Shown here piece by piece: positions 47,396 to 57,964 of a DNA stretch of 64,000 bases. How positions within the stretch are numbered: the first letter of the stretch is position 1; every line of letters starts with the position of its first letter. This DNA is from Drechslerella dactyloides (Eukaryota; Ascomycota; Orbiliomycetes; Orbiliales; Orbiliaceae): NCBI GenBank assembly GCA_020064725.1, contig JAGTWJ010000017.1:3596001-3660000 (forward strand), given 5' to 3'. A program made the position numbers and the translations under genes. The notes beneath the pieces are model-generated. The model was given only the letters and a program-made list of their open reading frames with translations, did not search any database and had not been told where the DNA came from.

Positions 47396-49561
47396 ATGCC
47401 GAAAGAAAAGCGGCAAACCCGCCTCGCCGACCCCCAACTCTCCTATAAGTCTGTCCGGTACGGCAATACACCGAATACCCCGCAGCCATTCAGCAGGCAA
47501 GACCAGGGTACTCTGAGCCAGTTCGGATTCACGCCGTCCTCCCTGTCTGCTACGACCAGCGGTACGAAGAAGAGGAGGACGCTGATACCCTACGGCAGTC
47601 GCAACCGTAAGAGTTGGCCGCCCGACAGGTATAAGGCCGAGAGCCCGGATGAGAGCGAGGATGGAAACCCTGCGACGAAAAGGCGGCGGATCAGTCGGCG
47701 TCGCAACATTGTGGACGATAATGAGGAGAATGAGGCCGACGTTCCGGTTAAGGCAGAAGATGTGCAGGAAGACTCCTTTGTGAAGGAAGAGTCTGAGCAA
47801 GATGACGATGAGGAATCCTGGCGGCCGCCGGAAAGCCCAGCTCCAAAACGGCGACGACGGAGAACGATAAGCAAACCGAAGGCCCGGGCATCGACAGCAA
47901 GGAACCGGACGCTGACACAAATGTATCCTGTCTACGGGTTTTCCGAGAGCGAGTACGAGGAAGACCCCGAGGAGGAACAAGACCCAGCGGAAGCCGACCA
48001 CGAAGAGCCGGAGCCGGAGCGGATACAGGCGCCGGAAGCAGAGGTGGAAGGAAACATCAGAATCAAGAACGAACCAGAATCGGACAGTGAGACATCCCAC
48101 GAGTACGGCAGCAACGTACGTATCAAACGAGAAGACGAACCCGATACGACGTACCAACATGCAGAGGACGAGAAGGAAAACATCCCGCGGGAAGATGCAG
48201 TCGAACCGACCACCGTAGCTGTTAGCAATTCAAATGCGGCGGGCACCGCGAACCCAAAAACGCCAAAGAAGCCGATACCCAATGTTGTACCGTCATCTTA
48301 TACGCCTCCTGTCACGCCGCTATCCCCTTTGCGCCACTCCCAGCTGGACGCTATATATAAAAGTCCGTCGGTGCAAAGACTCTGGCGAATGAAGGGGATA
48401 GGGATGCCCGGGAAAGTAGAGGCAAATCTCAGCCCGGTCGCCGAGCACATCAAGATGGAGGAGGACGACATTTCTTCATTGGAGGCCTCCACGTCAGAGA
48501 ACAACCATCCACAGGTGCCACCGAAACGGCCGGACTTCGGTAGGGAGACCAACAGTGTCGATGCGCCATCTGGGGCTACCTCTCTGAGAACAGCACAGAT
48601 GCCCGATTTCATAACAAACAAAATGGTGCCGAGCAGTCAGTGGTGGGAACGTGAAGAAACCATGTCCTCAAACTCGGCTCGCGTCCTCGAAACAATCATC
48701 GAAGCGGACAGTCAGCCTGAAGTGCAGGTTCGGAGCAGCGTTTCCGTCAGTCGGACAGGAACACCCACACCAAAAGCACAGCGCACTGTCGAATTGGGGG
48801 GATTTGATATCGTCCCAGAAAGTCCTGTGCACAAAAGAATCACCAAAATCGGTGAGAAGCAGAAGACTTCTCCGACAGGCTTGACAAATATGGAGCCGCT
48901 ACTCCGTGACTCGAGCGGACTGCATACACTAGCCACATCGTTCCTCCAGAAGGAAAGCCCAACCATCGATCGCATTCCAAATTCCATTCAGGAAGAGTCT
49001 CAGAAGTCCGAAGTCTCCCTGCGATCTGTGGACAAACAGCTCCTTCTCGAATCTGAGGATTACGACAAAGCATCCGCCGAACGTGTCGAAGCGACAGAGT
49101 CTCAGAAGCAGGACATCGATCCTGACGAGACACTCGACAGCACGCTCTCGGAAACTTCGCCCAAGGCTGCCGAGCGTACCCCGCGGCCAGTCCATCGAAC
49201 AACCTCTCTAATGAGTAGGAAGGACAGCCATATTCCACTGCTCCCACCTTCTTCGCCTCCCCACTCTCACAGTCTTGCGGCACACGATTCCTCGTCGCCG
49301 ATGAACATCAGGTCTCTCTTCCCGAGCAGCCCCGCCAAATTGACAACGTCCCCCGTCTCTGGGCTCCGTAAAAGCTCATCAGACATGAATGAGACGATAG
49401 ATTCGCTTGATTATCCTAGAAAGGGCCTAGTGGAGACGCACACGCAGTGGAAGCTCAGAACCTTCGGCCCAAGTCAGGCGATTCCAACTATAAGCCAGAT
49501 TCTACCAGCAAGCATGCTCGACGATGACGATGACGACGATGACGACGACGAGGAGCTGTAA
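47396..49561 (+). CDS. Acidic, probably nuclear protein of unknown function
   Basis: I do not recognise it. A single exon of 721 residues starting MPKEKRQTRLADPQ. It has several basic clusters that could be nuclear signals (KKRRTLIPYG, KRRRISRRR, PKRRRRRTISKPKARA) set between acidic stretches (EEDPEEEQDPAEADHEEPEPE). Motifs of the form IKNEPE, IKREDE and IKMEED resemble SUMO acceptor sites (psi-K-x-E), and there are at least three. The second half is Ser/Pro-rich with many SP/TP sites. A more ordered-looking segment near the end (GLVETHTQWKLRTFGPSQ) leads to ISQILPASML and a run of ten Asp then EEL. No enzyme domain is visible. Strong, uniform codon use and one uninterrupted frame support a real gene; a regulatory or chromatin role is only a guess. 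Confidence 0.78.
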   Translation: MPKEKRQTRLADPQLSYKSVRYGNTPNTPQPFSRQDQGTLSQFGFTPSSLSATTSGTKKRRTLIPYGSRNRKSWPPDRYKAESPDESEDGNPATKRRRISRRRNIVDDNEENEADVPVKAEDVQEDSFVKEESEQDDDEESWRPPESPAPKRRRRRTISKPKARASTARNRTLTQMYPVYGFSESEYEEDPEEEQDPAEADHEEPEPERIQAPEAEVEGNIRIKNEPESDSETSHEYGSNVRIKREDEPDTTYQHAEDEKENIPREDAVEPTTVAVSNSNAAGTANPKTPKKPIPNVVPSSYTPPVTPLSPLRHSQLDAIYKSPSVQRLWRMKGIGMPGKVEANLSPVAEHIKMEEDDISSLEASTSENNHPQVPPKRPDFGRETNSVDAPSGATSLRTAQMPDFITNKMVPSSQWWEREETMSSNSARVLETIIEADSQPEVQVRSSVSVSRTGTPTPKAQRTVELGGFDIVPESPVHKRITKIGEKQKTSPTGLTNMEPLLRDSSGLHTLATSFLQKESPTIDRIPNSIQEESQKSEVSLRSVDKQLLLESEDYDKASAERVEATESQKQDIDPDETLDSTLSETSPKAAERTPRPVHRTTSLMSRKDSHIPLLPPSSPPHSHSLAAHDSSSPMNIRSLFPSSPAKLTTSPVSGLRKSSSDMNETIDSLDYPRKGLVETHTQWKLRTFGPSQAIPTISQILPASMLDDDDDDDDDDEEL

Positions 49562-50027
49562 CTGACTTTTTTTCTTCTCTATACCGTTTATGCTCCGTAT
49601 TTCAGTGCAACTCTTTCATAATCGTTCGTTGCTGTATACTACTGCTTTTCGCCGCATCGGTTTCACGGCCGGCCTTATGTATGATACAGGATTGGTGTTT
49701 TCTCATTTTCTTGGAAATTTGCGGGTCGAGCGTAATACCAATGCATGGCTCTGGCGCAACTGGATCTTTATTTCATGCATGTACGATACCATCTTTAGTT
49801 AATTAATAGCAATTTTCGTCGTCATATAACATCGACTTCACATCAGCAGCAGAAAGCTGTCAACTCGCCAATACATGTTGAGACTCGCTATGTGATATCA
49901 CGCAGGTGACTTTTGCAACAGCAGTGTTGCGTTTGCAGTTCTCCCTCCCACTTTCGATAACTTGACCGCCAGCTAACCCCACCACCACCGTCACCCTCCA
50001 CGCCAAACCCACCAGCACACATCGACC
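49562..50027. other. 3' end of the acidic protein gene and CAP alpha promoter
   Basis: 466 bp. No gene is seen. The 60 bp before 50028 is a CA/CC-rich leader (CCACCACCGTCACCCTCC). Confidence 0.5.
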
Positions 50028-51417
50028 ATGAGCGCTGTAAGCACGGCCGCCTCGTTCATCGAGAACGCTCCTCCGGGAGAAGTAAGGACCCTACCAAGCT
50101 GCGATTGATACCGTGCGGTTCTCGCCGTCGAAACGTCACGGAAGCACAAGCTGATCTATCCATCCATCTGTTGCGTCCCGCACCCTAGCTTACCGAAGTC
50201 ATAAACGGTACTTACCCACCAACCCGCGTCTCGGCAGTCGAAGCAACGTACGTACGTGACGGAAGCTCACATGTGCCGTGTGGCGTATTCTAGACATCGG
50301 GTCTCTTCTGGACGACCCCTCGGTCACCGATAAACTTATCCCGGCGGTCGAAAGGTACCACAAGGAGCAGTTTGTGACGACCAAGCTACCCGGTGGCAGC
50401 GGGCTGGTATGTGAATGAGCTATCGAGCTGTCTGTATACCGTCGGATGGATCGTCGAACGGCGCTTATACGTGTTATGTGGCTTCAGGTTATCGTGAGCG
50501 AGCACAATGATCTTGGCGGCGGCCGGTTCTACGATAGCGAAAGCGCGAGCAGCTTCACCTACGACCACAAGACGCAGGCATGTCCGGCAATCCACCTGGA
50601 AACCCACCGCATGCATGCATACAGCGCGGCCGAGCATAGTACAGCTAATCAAGTTACCTCTAACGAATGTAGAAAGCGTCGGACGTACAATCGTACTCGG
50701 TCGAGGGTGAACATGCCAGCACGGTGTACGTACATCTATCACCCAGCGAGTCGCATTACGATAACGTCGAAATGGCAAGGAACGCAGCTGATATTGAGTA
50801 GAAAATCGCTTCTCCGCGACGTCGGCAACCATGTCAAGGAGCACTTCCCGTCCCTGCCGGCCTACGGCGTATACCCCACCAACGACGGCATCGCAATTCT
50901 CATCGTTGGAAACAAATACAGCCCCTCGAATTACTGGTACCAGCACCATCCATCCTTCGCATACATCCTAAATTGTCAATGCGCCTGCTGATCAGCGTTA
51001 TGTATACAGGAACGGCCGCTGGCGCTCAGCCTATACCTTCAACCCGTCCTCGTCCACTCTCACCGGCAGCATAGCTGTCGACGTGCACTACTATGAAGAC
51101 GGCAACGTCCGACTGGTGACCGAGAAGGCGGTGAACGAATCGCTGCGCTCCACCACCTCCTCGGACGTCGCGCGGACCATTGCCGCTGTGGAGAAGAAGT
51201 ACCAGGAGGAGCTGAACCGGGCGTTCGGCGCGCTGAGTGAGGGCGCGTTTAAGAACCTGCGGAGACAGCTGCCCGTGACGAGGCAGAAGATGGACTGGCA
51301 GAAGGCGAGCGCATACAAGGTATCGAGCAAATTGCAATGCAGCCAAGTTATTCGGACGCTGCTAACCAAGATGTGTAGATCGGACAAGATATCGGCGGCG
51401 GTGCCAGGGCCAGGTAA
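50028..51417 (+). CDS. F-actin-capping protein alpha subunit
   Basis: With the beta subunit it caps actin filament barbed ends. Eight exons: 50028-50081, 50189-50207, 50294-50406, 50488-50577, 50673-50725, 50802-50936, 51010-51319, 51379-51417, giving 270 residues. Family blocks are ASFIENAPPGELTEVINDIG, YHKEQFVTTKLPG, HNDLGGGRFYDSESASSF, YGVYPTNDGIAILIVGNKYS, NGRWRSAYTF, VHYYEDGNVRL and the C-terminal FKNLRRQLPVTRQKMDW. The second exon is only 19 nt. The fourth intron seems to use a GC donor (CAG|GCATGT to TGTAG), since no GT keeps the frame. Every exon junction was checked for phase. The short last exon gives IGQDIGGGARAR. Confidence 0.9.
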
Positions 51418-52030
51418 TCAAGTACGCGTGTTATATTTTGATATTCCATCAAATAGTAGTCTGGAGCAGGGTGCCCGGGAACATTATAGTTGGATTCTAA
51501 ATACTACGCAAGCATTTCAAGAGATATGCGTCAGGACCAGGCCAAACAACCGTACGACGGTGCGTAGAAACGAAGTCGTAAGTGACGCTGATATATCGTA
51601 CATACATAAGTACATTCTTCTCTCCGCCATGACAAATAGACAATATGCAAAGGAGCGCTGGAAAAACAAAGTGAAAGCAAGATACACATCGGTACTCCCG
51701 TACGAATGCGTGTTCGCGAGGAACCTCGAAACCAAGCAAGCAGGCAAGCAAGCAAGCAAGGAAGCGAAGCGTAATTACAATAAGCGTATTGCTATATAGC
51801 GAGAGGAATCAGAGGTAACACGCCTGTAACTCCTGATGTACTGCACGGCGTCCAACAGCCTGCTATCAACCCTACTCTCTCCATCCAAGACCGGCCCATC
51901 GCCGCACCGTGTTCAATCAGCCGGAAGTTTGTTTTCCGACCGCCCATCGAAGGCGTCTGTCGTCCATGCTTGATGCGGCCTTCAACGACGGCCGGCGATC
52001 CTCCGTCGTAGTCATTCCAGAGTACACCGC
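51418..52030. other. Convergent 3' region, CAP alpha / SFT1
   Basis: 613 bp between facing stops. It includes a CAAG/GCAA tetranucleotide repeat (51732-51769). ORFs crossing this repeat in several frames are chance products of it. Confidence 0.5.
51732..51769. repeat. CAAG-type tetranucleotide microsatellite
   Basis: Imperfect AAGC/GGCA repeats seen directly, about 315 bp after the CAP alpha stop. Confidence 0.85.
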
Positions 52031-52600
52031 CTACACGAACCACCCCCAGATGATCCAAAGCACGAGCACGCCCGCAACGATGAACCCGGCCAGCCGAAAG
52101 ATCTGGATGTTGGACGTATTCTTCGCCATCCTCGTCAGGCGGTTCGCGGTGTTCTTGACCGAGTTGCCCATGTTGGCAAAGGTGTCGTTCTAGCGATCGT
52201 GGAATGGAAAACGTCAGTCCATACTCCGGCGGAGACTGGAATCGAGGTGGCTTTTATCATAATATTTCAGAGTAACGTACGTTGTCGTCTATTAAGCGCT
52301 GGTCGGACGCCTGGTTGTAGATGTTGATTGTGAAGTCGCGGATCGAGGTGACCTGTTGAGGGTAACGCAGCGTCAGCATACAGCGAGGGCATTGAAGATC
52401 TCCATTCTTCGATCCGGGCACGTGGTGGAGACGGCGAGGGCTCGTGTTCAACGGACCTTTCCCGCGAGATCGTCCAGGCGGGCATTGTTCTGTCTGTACG
52501 TGGTGACGTTTAAGCGCCGTTAGCAATGTGTCGCATACGCAAGGGCGCAACGGGACTCGCGGTGCTTTTGCTACCTCTCGCGCTCGTAAGCTTCCGACAT
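52031..52600 (-). CDS. SFT1-like Golgi SNARE
   Basis: A v-SNARE for retrograde transport within the Golgi. Exons (minus): 52600-52575, 52493-52457, 52352-52281, 52189-52031, giving 97 residues, the same length as yeast Sft1. The sequence runs MSEAYERERQNNARLDDLAG, KVTSIRDFTINIYNQASDQR, NDTFANMGNSVKNTANRLTR and ends in one hydrophobic helix (LAGFIVAGVLVLWIIWGWFV) at the C-terminus. This is the pattern of a SNARE motif with a tail anchor. Bet1 is the other candidate, but Bet1 has a longer N-terminal part. Four exons in so short a gene, with a 26-nt first exon, is noteworthy. Confidence 0.8.
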
Positions 52601-53216
52601 GTTTCTTCGATGACGACGATGGGTATTATATCGGTTCTAGCGATCGGTGGAGGAATCGATGGGCGGTTTTGCAGAGGTGAGTGAGGTGAGGTGAGGTGAT
52701 GTAAGGTATGTCGAGCACGTAGCGATGGCTGGAGGGACCGGGATTTTGACGGCCGGGTGGCTTGGTACTTAAGCTGCCCGGTTGGGTAGGTTCAGGGGGG
52801 ATGTCTGGCAAGCTGCCTGCGACGGGGTTCCGATCGAGCTGACGTTTCGGGTTGGAGGTCAGGAGGCCGCTGCTGGAAGCGCTGTTGCGGCAAACAGTTC
52901 AACGCAGCCCAGTCAGCTGCCAGGGGTGATGTAATTTCTCGCCGCCGACGGTATAAAACATTTAGTCTTGTACTTTGTAGTAGTATCTTGCTCGAATTCA
53001 GAGTAGTATACACACAAAATGCTTCCGCCATGCATGGGGAAATGCGAACAAAAGTCATAGTTGAATGAATGGATGCGCGTCTACGAATACACATTAGAAT
53101 ACCTGACCAACCGCCATTACAATATCGTACCCTACTCGGACACCCATATCGACTCCTCCAACCGTAACGACCGCACGTAATGATATCAAAAAGTAACGAT
53201 TGCAAATGCCGAAAAC
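52601..53216. other. SFT1 promoter and PHO8 3' end
   Basis: 616 bp without a gene. It holds a GAGGT repeat (52674-52705) about 75 bp upstream of the SFT1 start. Confidence 0.5.
52674..52705. repeat. GAGGT-type pentanucleotide repeat
   Basis: Imperfect AGGTGAGTGAGGTGAGG-type repeat seen directly. Confidence 0.8.
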
Positions 53217-55240
53217 TCAATGCATGCATGCCCGCTTGTGGATGCCCTGGTAGTCATTCAACCCGGAGACCGTCTCCTCTCCAACGGCGCCACCAACACC
53301 CATAGACTTGCCAGTCTCCTCCAAAATCTCATGCAGGCCCTTACCCATCCAGCTGGCATCAGCAGTTCCCCTCAGCTTCTTCGTGACAGCGTCGACGTCG
53401 ACGTTGAGGTAATCGCGCAGGAACTCGCCAATCTCAGTGTTCTCATGGTTGCCCCAGAGCTTCTTCACACGCTCGAACGGGTACCCGTAGATGTTGACGT
53501 CAACGGCGCTATGTCCGTGAGTACTCCACCCGATCTGAGCTCTCCGCGAGATCATGTCGGCCCAGATTGGGCCGGTTGGCATCTTTTCGATTTTGTAGTG
53601 CACCAGCTTGATGATTTCCCCGTTTCCAGCATCGGTGATGCCGGCGAGAGGGAACAGCTCCTTCTCAAGGTACGCTGCGATGTCCGACTTGTCGGTCCCC
53701 TTGAAGGAGATGAGGGCACTGGAGAGGAACTCGGACGAGCGAGAGGCGTTGGCGAGAACACCGGGGTACCATAGATAGTCCGGGTATGCTTCATGGAGTT
53801 CTATAATCCTCGTTAGATGCGTATTTTATGATTTGCAAACGATGTTGTAACTTACGGCGCGCGGCAGCCAGACCGCCGGTTTCGTGATCACTGGTGCTGA
53901 CGACGATGGTCTCAACCGAGCTTTCCTCGATCTTCTTCAAGACCACTTCAAACGTCCTGTCGTATGCGCGAACCTCACGGACCTGAGCGGCGGGATCATT
54001 GGCGTGCCCGGCGTGGTCGATTCTGCTACCCTCAATCATCAAGAAGTAGCCCTTGTCGCTGTCCTTGGTGGCAAGCTCCAAAGCTGTGATGGCAGTCTCG
54101 GCCATAGCTGGCAAACTGGGGTACTCATCGTCACTCCGGTCGAGGTCGAATGGGATGTCGGTGGACGCAAAAAGTCCGAAAAGCGGCAAGTTGACCTCCT
54201 CTCCCAATTTCAAGGAGTGGAATTCCTTGAGCTTGTGGATGAAATTGATGTTGTTCGCTCTCGCTTCCTCGACCAAATCGCGGTTATCGGCCCGGCACGA
54301 TCCCTTGGTGCTGTTGGGCAAGAAATGGCAGTAGCCACCACCTAGCATGAGGTCGGTGACGCGACCGAGAGGGTAATCTCCGATCTGCTGTTCAGCAATT
54401 CGGTCCTGTTCCCATCTCATATTCACGTGGGCGTTGAAGCAAGCCGGGGTAGCACTATTCAGAGCAGTCAGCACACCGAATTTCAGGCGGGGAGGACAGG
54501 TCGGCATACTCAGTGATCGAGGTAGTAACGACAAGGCCGGTCATATATCCAGCAGCCTTAGCAGCTTCCAATACCGTGCCGCACGGGTCGCCGCCGGGAA
54601 GGATCGAAATCGCGCCGTTGTAGCTCTTGAGACCACAAGAGAAGGCCGTCGCACCGGCAGCGGAATCAGTAATGAGCGAATTCGACGATCGGGTCCTCGA
54701 AGAGCCGATGAAGTGCTTATCGAGAGTAAGAACGTCGTCGTAAGGTAGGTTCTCCGTGAACTGGCGCCAGCTTCTCGTCAACTCCAAGGAAGTCGGTCCC
54801 ATGCCTGTAAATTCCGATCATTAGCAACTTCCATACAACTCCGATTCCGCGATGGAAGGAGGGACAACCGTACCGTCCGAGACCATAAAGATGAGATTCC
54901 GCTTGCCGCGGATGGCTTTGTGAGGCATGTGGTCCTGGCCACCTTCCGGATGACTTCGAACATAGAGAACACCGATAACCAGTATAACTAGAAAAGATCA
55001 CAGATACGTCAGATACCGTAGAACGAGCAGCATGCCACCCCGGGGTACCATACTGATAGTTGCGATCGCGGCCCAAAGCGTTATTATGGGGTTCTTCCAC
55101 CTCTTGAGCGTCCCCTTTATTCGGTCTCCGGAGTCCTTCCGGTCAACATGCTCGCCGGTCAACAGGGCCTCCTCCGCGCTGGGGTCGTCGCTCTGGTAGC
55201 CGCTGACGGGCGCGGGCGATAGCATGCCGCTTTGCGCCAT
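53217..55240 (-). CDS. Vacuolar alkaline phosphatase (PHO8-like)
   Basis: A repressible alkaline phosphatase of the vacuole, a type II membrane protein. Exons (minus): 55240-55054, 54987-54874, 54804-54510, 54454-53856, 53800-53217, giving 592 residues. A cytosolic tail of about 48 residues is followed by one membrane helix (IITLWAAIATISIILVIGVL), which the first intron splits. The catalytic domain begins with NLIFMVSDGMGPTSL (metal-binding Asp). The nucleophile Ser148 is in ITDSAAGATAFSCG, followed by GLVVTTSITDATPACFNAHV. GYFLMIEGSRIDHAGHANDP and VVSTSDHETGGLA carry the other metal ligands. Near the C-terminus, WSTHGHSAVDVNIYG provides the last His ligand. All active-site blocks are intact. 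Confidence 0.94.
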
Positions 55241-56355
55241 GGTGTGTCTCGTCGTGTTGCTTGCTCCTCTGTCGGGTTCCGTAAGGGGCGTCCAGGAATA
55301 TGTTTGCTTCAACCACGGAGAGAAAGCTATCGCTCAAACGTAAAGTTAGCTGCGCTCTTAATCGCAGGCCGCCGGTGATATGTGCTGGCACTGCGTTCGC
55401 TCGGCGAGGGATCCGAGGGACAATGTAGGGGAGTGCTGGCGAAAGCAGCAAGGCTGGGGGGGAATTTCGACTTCGACAGGACAGGAACGTGACGCAGGTC
55501 ATCTGCGAGTCTCTCGTTTTGGCCCCCTTGCCAATGCGGACGCTGACTCAGCCTGCAACGCTACCTGGAGCCGAGTTGCGACCCGGAGAGTATTATATCG
55601 CAGCATGGAGAGGATCCGAGGATCCGTATTCTCCGAGACGCTGGAGGATCCACTCGTCCGACCTCATATCTCCTCAATCATCTGTCCGAGCAAGTTCGAT
55701 TGCAGCATATGGTTCCCCCAATATTCGACAGGTAAATTTATAAGCTTGCAACTGCTGCATCGAGTCGTTCTTCAAACGTCGACGTCGACTCGCGCAACGC
55801 ATTACCTCGTTTCGAGATGTCGAGATCCCGGCCCGGCAGCCAGGCCAGGCGGACACAAAGTTCATGCATTTGATTAAGATATTTATTAATGCTCTGTCTA
55901 TCTGATCGCTCCTTTCACCCTTCATGGAAATCCGAGGTATATGGCTATCCATGAGTTCTATGAGGACCCGTTGCAGACTAAAGATTGGAGTTTAGAAGTA
56001 TATATAGGTGACCCCGCTATATAATAACATGGCACTGAATGTGAGATGAAAAGGTTTAAAGTTTCTCTATTGTCAAAAAACATGAATCTATATGTATGTA
56101 TATATGTATATATGGCGCCCCTTAAGCTGGAGACGCAGATGTACAGAAAAAAAGCTCCAGTCTAGTTTAGACGGCAGCCAACTGTGAGCCTATCAAAGAT
56201 GCCAGCCAACGTTTGCGCCTTTAGCTCTCCAGACCAAGCAACTGGATAGTATAATAACTTTATATGTAGTCGAAATCAGATGAAACGTAAAGTGGAAATT
56301 GACCTCATAAATCATAATAGTTTCGGGTGATCAGGCCCGAGCTCAGGAGCCGGCC
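55241..56355. other. PHO8 promoter and left edge of the duplicated segment
   Basis: 1.1 kb. The left ~600 bp is GC-richer promoter DNA. From about 55970 the sequence is AT-rich and corresponds to the start of the duplicated segment, also seen from about 60303. No gene is seen. Confidence 0.5.
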
Positions 56356-57964
56356 TTAGTCGTTCTTTTTACCTTTCCCCCTATGCTTGTTTGGAGCCTC
56401 CGTGACGGTGCTTTCCTCCGTTACCGTGATCGTAACGGTCTTGGTGACCGTTCTCGGTCCCGACTTTTTACCTTCTCGGTCATTTCCCTTCTCAGCCTTA
56501 GGGGTAGGCTTCGCGAGGCGCTTCGTACAAGTAGAGACTCGAACAATGGTCTCCACTGACGTGACAGTCTTCTTGCGGCCCTTGTTACCTTCGACCGTCT
56601 TGGTAGCTGTCTTGACCTCAGTAATCGTGGTGAGCCGCGTTTCAGTCTCGGTATCATCCTCTGATTCGCGATCGCCCTTGCCTCCCTTCCCAGGCTTATC
56701 CATAGATTCTCGATCGCCCTTGCCTCCCTTGTTAGGTTTGTCCATAGGCTCGCGATCGCGATCACCTTTGCCTCCCTTTGCAGGTTTATTCTCTTCCCGA
56801 TCACCTTTGTCCTCCTCGTTATCCTCGTCCATAGGTTCCTGACCAGGCTTCTTGGATCCCGATTTCGGCTTCTTGGGCTTGTTCTTGGACGTCTTTCTGG
56901 GTCCCGACGGAAATCCAGAGCAATCTCGGCTGCCAGTATCCAGATCGGAGTTGTAATATACGGTCATAGCCCAGTCACCACCGCATATTTGCCCGCCGTT
57001 GCCGTCGCATGGTGTATTGCAAGCATTGGGGTTAGGATGAATCGGGGCATCCGGCCGCATAGTACCTCCGCACTGTCACAATATATTAGATTGTACCCAT
57101 TGAGCGTGATATAAGATCATTCGCGGAACGGAGCTTACGTTGCCTATGGTCCAATTTCATCAGTCAGTATGAATATCAATGGTCAACGTGTACCCATTTG
57201 GGTACTAAGGACTGAGATATAGCTGGGCAACATACACCACCGGCGTGACTCTACGCCGGCATAAGGAAACCCTTCCTTAGCGCAAGCTCCCAGACATTTC
57301 TCAAGTGTTAAGGTACGATCCTCGCGAAAGAACGAGAATCTCATAACACCGCCGGTGCCCCTAGCATCGTTATAGCAGCCGATATTTTCATATTCATTTG
57401 CAGCTTCTTCAGCATCCCATTCATCTTCGAATGTCGTGTCCTTGAAAACCGACCAGACAGTTTGGCCACCGCAGGGCTTTGAGCCGTCTGAGGGACAGAC
57501 GAAGTTGCACTTCTGTTTAGTGGGATTACCCTCGACAATATTGCCGCAAGAACACTATGATTTGGGGGTTCACCGCGTTAGATCCGATGGCAAGTAGTTC
57601 GTTCAGGTGAAATATAAATCGGAGAACTAACCTTGGCGCCTGCCTGGAGGGCAGCGAACCGGCTACCCACCGCTTTACAGGCCGCGAAACAATTTTCAAT
57701 CGTCACGTTGGCTTGGGCAATTGCGATAGGATCGCCTCCTACACCAATCGGCAGCCGGAGGACCTTGGAAGTATCGTTCGCAAAGGGCTCGTAGCAGCCT
57801 ACGCTTTTGAAGTCACGCATGGCATTGGGATCATAGCACAGCTTCCAGGTATTGGAGTCGGTGCGCCTATGGAGGCTCAAAGGTGCATAGCCAACATCCT
57901 GGGGGGCCGCTAGGACAGCATGCGCAAAAGCTGTTGCGATAAGGATCCAGTTGGTAGAACGCAT
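56356..57964 (-). CDS. Secreted protein with two WSC domains and charged repeat tail (copy A)
   Basis: Exons (minus): 57964-57632, 57554-57236, 57143-57139, 57072-56356, giving 457 residues. The signal peptide is about residues 1-20 (WILIATAFAHAVLA). WSC domain 1 starts VGCYEPF and runs through TIENCFAACKAVG, CSCGN and KPCGGQTVWSVF. WSC domain 2 starts IGCYND and runs through TLEKCLGACAKEGFPYAGV, WCNCGGT and ICGGDWAMTVYY. WSC domains bind carbohydrate in wall sensors and oxidases. The third exon is just 5 nt (GCAAC) and completes the C-N-C-G motif. The tail has three copies of a 14-residue repeat of the type MDKPNKGGKGDRES, then a Thr/Val-rich part ending KGKKND. There is no membrane helix or GPI signal, so the protein is probably secreted and wall-bound or soluble. 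Confidence 0.85.
57139..57143 (-). other. 5-nt microexon of WSC gene A
   Basis: Read on the minus strand the junctions are TAG|GCAAC|GTAAGC. Joined to ...TGGT upstream and TGCGGAGG downstream it gives W-C-N-C-G-G, the WSC consensus. Skipping it would shift the frame. Confidence 0.75.

Noticed and set aside
47360..48160. 266-codon minus-strand ORF opposite the acidic unknown gene
   Set aside because: Shadow of the plus-strand gene; no codon bias of its own, and the product is hydrophobic only because it complements acidic codons.
51497..51799. Several overlapping ORFs after CAP alpha
   Set aside because: They arise because a tetranucleotide microsatellite reads open in all three frames.
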